Source: Cliona cf. orientalis (lineage: Eukaryota > Porifera > Demospongiae > Clionaida > Clionaidae). Taken from it: a stretch of DNA of 64,000 nucleotides. The stretch spans positions 14,384,923 through 14,448,922 of the forward strand of contig OZ005689.1 of assembly GCA_963930775.1 (NCBI GenBank), written 5' to 3'. Numbering within the stretch: the stretch's first letter is position 1; each line of letters begins with the position of its first letter. The translations under genes were made by a program, and so were the position numbers. Positions 14,901 to 23,900 of this stretch are shown here, one piece after another. Under the pieces are notes generated by a model. That model worked only from the letters and a program-made list of their open reading frames with translations. It did no database searches and was not told where the DNA came from.

Positions 14901-17900
14901 GACATTTGGTGGAGCTATCCAAACTCTAGCTAGGAATGTGTCTGGGACAGAAATGTCAGTGGATCTGGCAGACTTGCAAGAGTTTCTTAACTACTCCATT
15001 TCTGTCCGATCCTTCACCAGTATTGGAGATGGGCCTTACAGTGAACAACATATTATTATGACAGATGAAGACAGTAAGTTGAATAATTATAATGGTATCT
15101 TGGATTGAAGTGTGGGGCAACTATACTTTGATTCCTACCTCATCCTTGCAGTTCCAGCTAGTCCTCCTGACAATGTGGCTGTCATAGTCAATTCAACCAC
15201 AACAATTATAGTGACCTGGGACAGTGTCCCTCCCATGGACCAGAATGGGATCATCACTATGTATGAGGTACTCTATGAGCCATTGGAAACATTTGGAGGA
15301 GCTATCGAGACACTATCTAGAAATGTGTCAGTGACTGACATGTCTGTGGTTCTGATGGACTTGGAAGAATTCGTCTACTACAACATATCTGTCCGAGCCT
15401 ACACCAGTGTGGGGGAGGGGCCTTACAGTGATGGAATCACCGAACTTACCGACAACGATGGTAATGAAACATTTCTGCACGAAGCTATAGCTAAGTATTA
15501 TGACATTGATGTGTGTAGTCTTTCCAACCTATATGCCTTAAAGGTTGGGTGCTAATTTTGAGTTTTGGTCAAAGTTTAGTGGTTTAATGAGTATAAATAT
15601 TCTTGGTTGTGAAGTCCTTGTATTCAATCTCTATGTATTACAATACCGATTGCAGCATTACAAATTCTGTGACTGTATTGCTATGAACTTACAGCTCCTG
15701 CCAGTCCTCCTGCTAATCCAATGGTGTCAGTTGTGTCACCTTCCGAGATTTTAGTGACCTGGGACATTGTCCCTCCAATAGACCAGAATGGGATTATCAC
15801 TCAATATGAGGTATACTACCAACCACTGGAAACATTTGGTGGAGCCATAGGGCCTATGGTGGAGGCTATCATGCCCCCTAACATTTCAGTCATCCTTGCA
15901 CAACTGGAAGAATATGTGTTCTATAATATTAGCGTCAGAGCTTTCACAGAAGTGGGGCCAAGTGACTACACTACAGCTCTGCTAGAGAGGACTCCAGAAG
16001 ATGGTAAGTATGTAGCTAATATTTATATGGTGGAACCTCCAAATGTTGGACATATTTGGGACGTCGCTATTTTGTCCTTTGTTGTTGTTTGGGTGTCCAT
16101 TGATTGGAGTGTCCTTTATTGGATATTCCACGGCAGTTGAGTGTAGACTTCAGAATCTTTCCCACGTAATTCCTACGTTAATTTTAATTCCTGATTTCAA
16201 TTTCAGTTCCATCCAGGGCACCAACTATCATCGAAGCCATGGTTGTATCGCCAACTGAAGTCGAGGTCTCTTGGCTTGAAGTGGATCCAATTCACCAGAA
16301 TGGGATAATAGTTGTGTATGAGGTGGACTACCAGCCCATGAATGACTTTGAATCAGAGGGTGTGACACGTGTGAACACTACAAATACCACCATTGTGCTC
16401 ATGGACTTGCACGAGTCAGTGCAGTACAACATCACAGTGAGGGCATTTACCAGTGTGGGAGGAGGGCCATTCAGTAACCCTGTGGCAAGTGTCACTCATG
16501 AAGCAGGTATAAATTTCTGAGTAGCGGATATGGTTTAAGACTAATGTTTTCCATCTGTTCTGTCCTTTGTTGAGAGGTTGTCATTCATTGGAAATTTAGT
16601 ATTAAACTATAATTATGACTCATTGTACATTAAATCTTGAAGATTATTTGTATTGCAATATCCTTTATGTTTACTCTAGTAGTGTAGAGTATAATAATTA
16701 TGGAGATCATAACTGTATTATCATCACACAGCTCCTCACAGCCCTCCTGCTAATATTCAAGCAACAAGTATCTCTTCCACTGAGATCCTGGTGACCTGGG
16801 ACAGTGTCCCTCCCATAGACCAGAATGGGATCATCACTATGTACGAGGTGCTCTACCGACCATTGGAAACATTTAGTGGAACATTAGAGACTCTAATTAG
16901 GAACGTGTCAATGACGGAGATGTCTGTAGTTCTGACAGATTTGCAGGAATTTAACAGCTACAATATCTCAATACGAGCCTACACCAGTGTTGGAGAGGGA
17001 CCTTATAGTGAAGATTTGACAGCTACAACCTTAGAAAATGGTATACATACGTACATAAGCTAAATAGAAGTATTATGATGATGATATTAAATTTTGGTAA
17101 CTCAGTTCCAGCTAGTCCTCCTGACAATGTGGCTGTCACAGTCAACTCATCCACAGCAATTATAGTGACCTGGGACAGTGTCCCTCCCATAGACCAGAAT
17201 GGGATCATCACTATGTATGAGGTACTCTATGAGCCATTGGAAACATTTGGTGGAACCATAGGGCCAATGTTTGTGAGAGTACCAGGAACAGAACTTTCTA
17301 CGGTACTGTCAGACGTACAAGAGTTTGTCAGCTACAATATCTCTGTCCGAGCCTACACTAGTGTAGGGGACGGACCTTTTAGTGATAGCATGATAGTAAT
17401 GACACCGGAAGATGGTAAGTTACTTACATGTATGCTATTGTAATTTGTGAATGAATTGTAATTTTTGAATGCCTCTTTTTAAATAGTGCCTGCAACTCCT
17501 CCCGTCAATATCACAATGACAGCTGCCTCACCAAGGAGTATTACTGTAATGTGGGAGGAAGTAGCCCCAGTAGACCAGAATGGGATCATCACTATGTATG
17601 AAGTGCTGTATGTACCACTAGACACATTTGGAGGAGCAATTCAGAGCCAAATGATAGATATCCCGGTGACCGATATGTCAGTGCTTCTGATGGATTTGGA
17701 AGATTATGTTGGCTATTTCATATCTATCCGGGCCTTCACCAGTGTGGGGGAGGGGCCTTACAGTCAAGGGATGATCATCAGAACACAAGAAAACAGTAAG
17801 ATCATGATTTACACACAGACAGAGCAAAAAACATATCTATCATGTATACAGTTCCAGATGGTTCCCCAGACAATGTAACTGGAATGGCCGATTCTTCCAC

Positions 17901-20900
17901 CACAATTATAGTGACCTGGGACAGTGTCCCTCTCATAGACCAGAATGGGATCATCACTATGTATGAGGTGCTCTACCAACCCCTCGAAACATTCGGTGGA
18001 GCTATAGGACCTCTGACTAGGAATGTGTCTGGGACAGAGATGTCAGTGGTTCTGATGGACCTACAGGAATTTGTCAGCTACGATATCACAGTCCGAGCTT
18101 ATACAAGTGTGGGGGAAGGGCCCTACAGTACTGAAATATCAGTTGTGACATTGCAAGATGGTATGTTATCTTTAACTTAACACACTTAACATTAACTGAT
18201 GAAATGTTTCAGGACCTGCCAGACCTCCAACCAATGTCATGGCCATGTCTACCTCATCAGAAAGCATTAATGTAGCGTGGGAGGAGGTGATACCACCAAT
18301 AGACCGGAACGGGATCATCACTATGTATGAGGTGCTCTACCAACCACTGGAAACATTTGGTGGAGTCATAGGGCCCATGACAGAAGTAGTCAATGCTCCA
18401 AGCACTTCTGTCATCCTTACAGAATTGGAGGAGTATGTGCTCTATAATGTCAGTGTTCGAGCCTATACTGAAGCAGGACCAAGTGACTACACTACAGCAG
18501 TAATGGAAAGAACTAATGAAGATGGTAAATAAAGTCAATTCTTGTAGTGTATCTAGATTTTAATTGATATAAATATTCAGTTCCTTCTGCGGCCCCTGTT
18601 ATTCAAGAAGCCATGGTGTTATCACCGATGGAAGTTGTGGTCTCTTGGGGTCAAGTGGATCCAGTTCACCAGAATGGGATAATAACTGTGTATGAGGTAG
18701 ATTACCAGCCACTGACTGACTTTGGGTCAGAGGATGTGACACGAGTTAACACTACAAATACCACCATTGTGCTCATGGACTTGCATGAGTCAGTGCAGTA
18801 CAACATCACAGTGAGGGCATTTACCAGTGTGGGAGGAGGGCCGTTCAGCAACCCTGTGGCAAGTGTCACTCACGTAGCAGGTATACTATAAACAAATTAG
18901 AGGTAGGGCATGTAAATTACATGCATCCACAACCTCACAAGATTTACTCTTCTCTCATATTAAGCCATCTCACCAGATATCCTAACAGGCACAATTTAAC
19001 TATTAATTTTATGCAGCTCCTCTCAGCCCTCCAGCAGATGTTTTTGTGATGAGTACCTCTTCTGTACAGATAGTGGTGACTTGGGATGTTGTCCCTCCCA
19101 TAGACCAGAATGGGATCATCACTATGTACGAGGTGCTATACCAACCTTTGGAAACTTTTGGTGGAGCTATCCAGACTCTAACTAGGAATGTGTCTGGGAC
19201 AGAGATGTCAGTGGTTCTGACTGACTTAGAAGAGTTTGTCTACTACAACATATCAGTCCGAGCCTACACCAGTGTGGGGGAGGGGCCGTATAGTTCTGAC
19301 ATGACTTCTCAGACTCTTGAAGATGGTAAGTAGTATGATGTGTACTACATACACCATATTAAATATTACATACCGTATTCGCTCGATCAGACGCCGCGGC
19401 TACTATTTATTTCATCGCCCGAGTTTGTGCGGCGTTTATTCGAGAGCGGCGACTATTCGAGAGCGGCGTTTAGTAGCTGCCAGAGAGGCAGTCTTTAGAG
19501 AAACTGTCGATTGACAGAACTGATCTAGGAGATTCTGGCCCTTTTGCTGATGTAGAAGAAGATTAGAACTTGTTCTATACTACCTCTCGTATACCTGCCA
19601 TCGAAAACGAGTCGCGAGGCATGTCCACGTGCTGGTGTTCTCGAATAGTAGGCGTGGCGCGGCTACTATTCGAGAGCGGCGACTATTTCGTTCGGCACTT
19701 CCGGAGGTGCGGCGACTATTCGAGAGCGGCGTCTGATGGAGCGAATACGGTACTTACATGTGGTTGATATACAGAGCCTGCCAGTTCTCCCTTGGATCTT
19801 ATGACAGTGACCACTTCACCAAGAAGCATCAATGTCATGTGGGAAGAGGTGGAACTAATAGACCAGAACGGGATCATCACCCTGTATGAGGTTCTATACC
19901 AACCACTAGAAACGTTCGGTGGACAAATTGGAGCACTAACCACAAATGTGTCTGAGCTAGCAACAAACCTTACGAACATAGAGGAATTCGTTAACTACAC
20001 TATCTCTGTCCGAGCTTACACTAGTGTGGGGGCGGGGCCCTATAGTGATGGAATGACTGTCATTACACCACAAGATGGTAAGTCCTAAATAGTGGCACAC
20101 ACGTTATACAGGAGTTTAAGAAATCACCTCTTTGAATCTCAAATAGTGCCTTCTGCTCCTCCTGAGGCAGTGTTGTTATCGGTGACCTCCGCTAATGAGA
20201 TATTAGTCTCATGGAGCGAAGTCCCTCTTATTCATCAAAATGGCATCATCACACTCTACGAAGTATTCTACTATCCATTAGAGGACTATCATAACCCACT
20301 TAGAATTCCCATGGTCCAAAACACAACAGACCTCTCCTTCAACCTGATGAGTCTGCATGAGTTTGCTAACTATAGTATCCAGGTGAGAGCTTTCACAGAG
20401 GTGGGGCCAGGACCTTACAGTGACCAGCAGTTCATCAGGACAAACACAGCAGGTACATATGAATTCAAAATGACAATGGCCAGGAGTTTATATCACTGCG
20501 GCTACTGCAATTTGCTGTATTGTAGCTAATTTGCTGTACTGCAGATACATGAGCATAATACGTATAATGTGTGGATACATTATAGTTAGCTGCTTCTTAA
20601 ATAAAATTGTTCTCATTCTCTATTATTATGCATAGCACCTGCTGTACAGCCAACAGTGGTCACGGCTATGACTCTGTCCTCTACAACCATCTTTGTACAA
20701 TGGCAAGAAATTCCAGAAATAGAAAGAAATGGGATCATCATCGAATATCAGATTATGTATAGCTTTTCCCAAAACCCTCCACAAGTAGACAGCACCACAG
20801 AACTCTCAATAGGACTCCTCAATCTTGCAGAGTTTGAGTTGTACAGTATCCATGTGAGGGGAGTGACGACCGCTGGACCTGGGCCTTACAGTGATCCAGT

Positions 20901-23900
20901 ATTTGCAATGACAGAGGAAGATGGTATGGACTTTTAACATGCACTAGTCTTGTATTTTATGCGTGATGGGCATCAAAGTTTGTATCATGACTCCTTAATT
21001 GGTGGCATTGAAACTCCATTGTACCCTTGGGGAGATAGGAGACTATTCAAAGGAGGTATACAGTATAGGTTATCCTCAGTAACTTCCTCTCACAACTATG
21101 TATAGTTGCTGGACCTGTAGGAGAACTTCCAGAGGTAGATGTGACCTCAACAACTGCTCAGCTTCAATGGGATCCACCAGATGACCCTAATGGAGTTATC
21201 ACCATGTACAGACTCAACATTGTGGCCCTCTCTACCAACGCAGCTAGCTTCATTGAGGAGGATGGGTCAGGGGCCTCAGGTGTGAATAGCAACACAATGA
21301 TTGGGTCAGGGTCCATGCAGGTGGATGTGAATGTTGACTTGGATTGCATTATACCTGGAGGGGATGTTGGTGTGGAGACATTTGTTACATTTATGAATGG
21401 AAATTTGACAACACATACCCTATATGGCCTGAGTAAGTTACTTCATAACTACAATTCAGAAATTTCAGGCCTGCATGTATGTTGGAGGGGGGGGGGGGGT
21501 GTCTGTATACCCTTTGAGTTGCACTATGTACATGAATTTATATGGTACTTGCGTAGGCCATAGCCAATTTCATGAATGTTCTATGGTATAAAAGAATCCC
21601 CTTTCCCAGAAGCAGTATAGCTACAGGCATGCATGATTTGTCTTCACATAGCCATGGATCTTTTCATACTCTTACTAATGCAGTCTATTTTAGGGGTCCT
21701 ACAAACTTCAAGGCTTTTTCAGCAGTGATTATATATATGCATATGAATCCCCCCCTCCTATAGAAATAATCTCTCTTTACTCAAGGTACATATATGCTGT
21801 GATGTATCATTTATTCAAAATTAATTTTTATCACTATAGCACCTTACACTGTCTACCAGTTCAGAGTTCAAGCAGCCACTCATGTTGGTTTTGGACCTTT
21901 CTCGCCACCAAGAGAGTTTATCATGCTAGAAAGTGGTAAGGAATACATGTCTCAGGAATTCTCTGTATGCATTTTCTAAACCTTAAACTAAAGGCTGATA
22001 AACGGCTCATTGAGTAGCCTGTTCTATATACGTGAGATTAACATAACCACACCCTTGAAGTTCTTGTAGTAGTTAATAACCAGATACTGTTATTTCCCAT
22101 GTCATCATGCGGCAGAGCCTGCTGAGGTTCTCAATTTGACAGCCACCGCAATTAACTCTTCTGTGATCAGAGTTAGCTGGGCTAATCCTCGGTGTCCATA
22201 TGGGAGCATCTCAAGATACATTGTGTTCTACAGAAAGGGAAGTAATATAGCACAGTCTACAAACATTACAAGTATTGGATACGAAAGCTCTGACATCACT
22301 CCTGATGCTGATAGCAATACACAGCTGTATGACATCTCAGGACTATCACCTTACACCAACTACAGTATCCATGTTCAGGCTGTTGTTACCCCAACTCTAG
22401 AGGGTGGGCCAGATCTCTTTGGAAGAATAGAAATGGAGGTTGTTCAGCAGACACACGGAGCTGCTGATCCAGAAAATGTTCCAACAGCCCCTCCCACAAT
22501 CACACCTACCTCTCCTCCCACTTTGACAGAAATTGTTCATCTGATTGGAGACCCACAGGATATAGATACAGGCAGGGTTATGTAAGTCAGTGTAGTATAA
22601 TTGAAGCATGGGAGTATTTATCTCTTTTGAGTTGCAATGATTAATTTATGTAGGCTAAGCCCTTTGAAAATAGAACCCTCCTTTAGCAAAAAAAAAAACA
22701 AAAAACATGGCATTTTCCCAGAAGCTGTATATAGGCATATCTATGGAAGCCGAGAAGTGCACTTTTCTGGACCTTACCCGCACGATCTTGGACCTGTCTC
22801 CGCTAGCGGAAGGTCCCTCTTCGCTAGCGGAATGTCATTCTCCGCTAGCGGAAAAATAAACCTCCGCTAGCGGAGAATGTCTCAACTTTTCGCTTGCCGA
22901 GAGTGAGTTGTGCGAGGAGACAACTTATCTACTACACGGCATATAGACGTACCTACATGCAGCTGAGAGGCCACGATGCAGACATCGCATCGAGAACTTC
23001 TTTGGTTCGTGGAGCGAGATCAGCGACCCCGTGTTATTCTAATTGAAGCGCACCATGCAACTTCGCGATCTTAGGGGTGCCTATAGGATCTGAGAAGTTT
23101 CCTGTTTATGATTATAATGCACTGATGATTGGATTGCTGTAGACGTTTACTAAGCAGGTATTTGGACATCACATCGATCAAGGACTAGTTTGGCAGTGGG
23201 CGTACAGACGCAGCCCGGGCCTCACGCCGCGAAAGGTACGAGGTGTGCTTGAATTAGAACAACACATGGTACAGGGTCGCTTTGCTCGCTCCACGAGTTA
23301 AAGTCGTCGACGCGATGTCTATATTGTGGCCTCTCAGCAGCATGTAGGTAGGTCTATATGTCGTGTAGATAGAGCGGCGTCTCCGCGCACAACCCGCTCT
23401 CTAGTCTGGGTGCCAGGGGCTGGCACCCAGACTACTCGCTCTCGGCAAGCGAAAAGTTTAGTTCCGCACGCGAAAGACAGGTCTCCAAATGCAGGGCTGA
23501 GACATTCTCCGCTAGCGGAGGTTCATTTTTCCGCTAGCGGAGAATGAATCTCCGCTAGCGGAGAGGGACCTTCCGCTAGCGGAGCGTAGTGCGGGTAAGG
23601 TCCAAAAAAGGTGCACTTCTCGGCTTCCGTACATATCATCATCATTGCATATGTAGCAAGCCTAAATCTGCTACACTGTAACATTTCATTTTAGCAATTG
23701 TGTACCATTTCCCACAGCTTGTGTGCAGTTGTAGTGGTGGCAGGAATTGCAGATCAAAACAGAACAGTGTATGACATGGCCTCCCCTTACTCCGAAGGAA
23801 GTGACTTCTACATCACAGGAGGGTGGGATGAACAAACCATCTACGCCGGCAGGGTTCCCTCAGCTATTACTGTGGGTGACGGTGATGAATACCCCACAGT

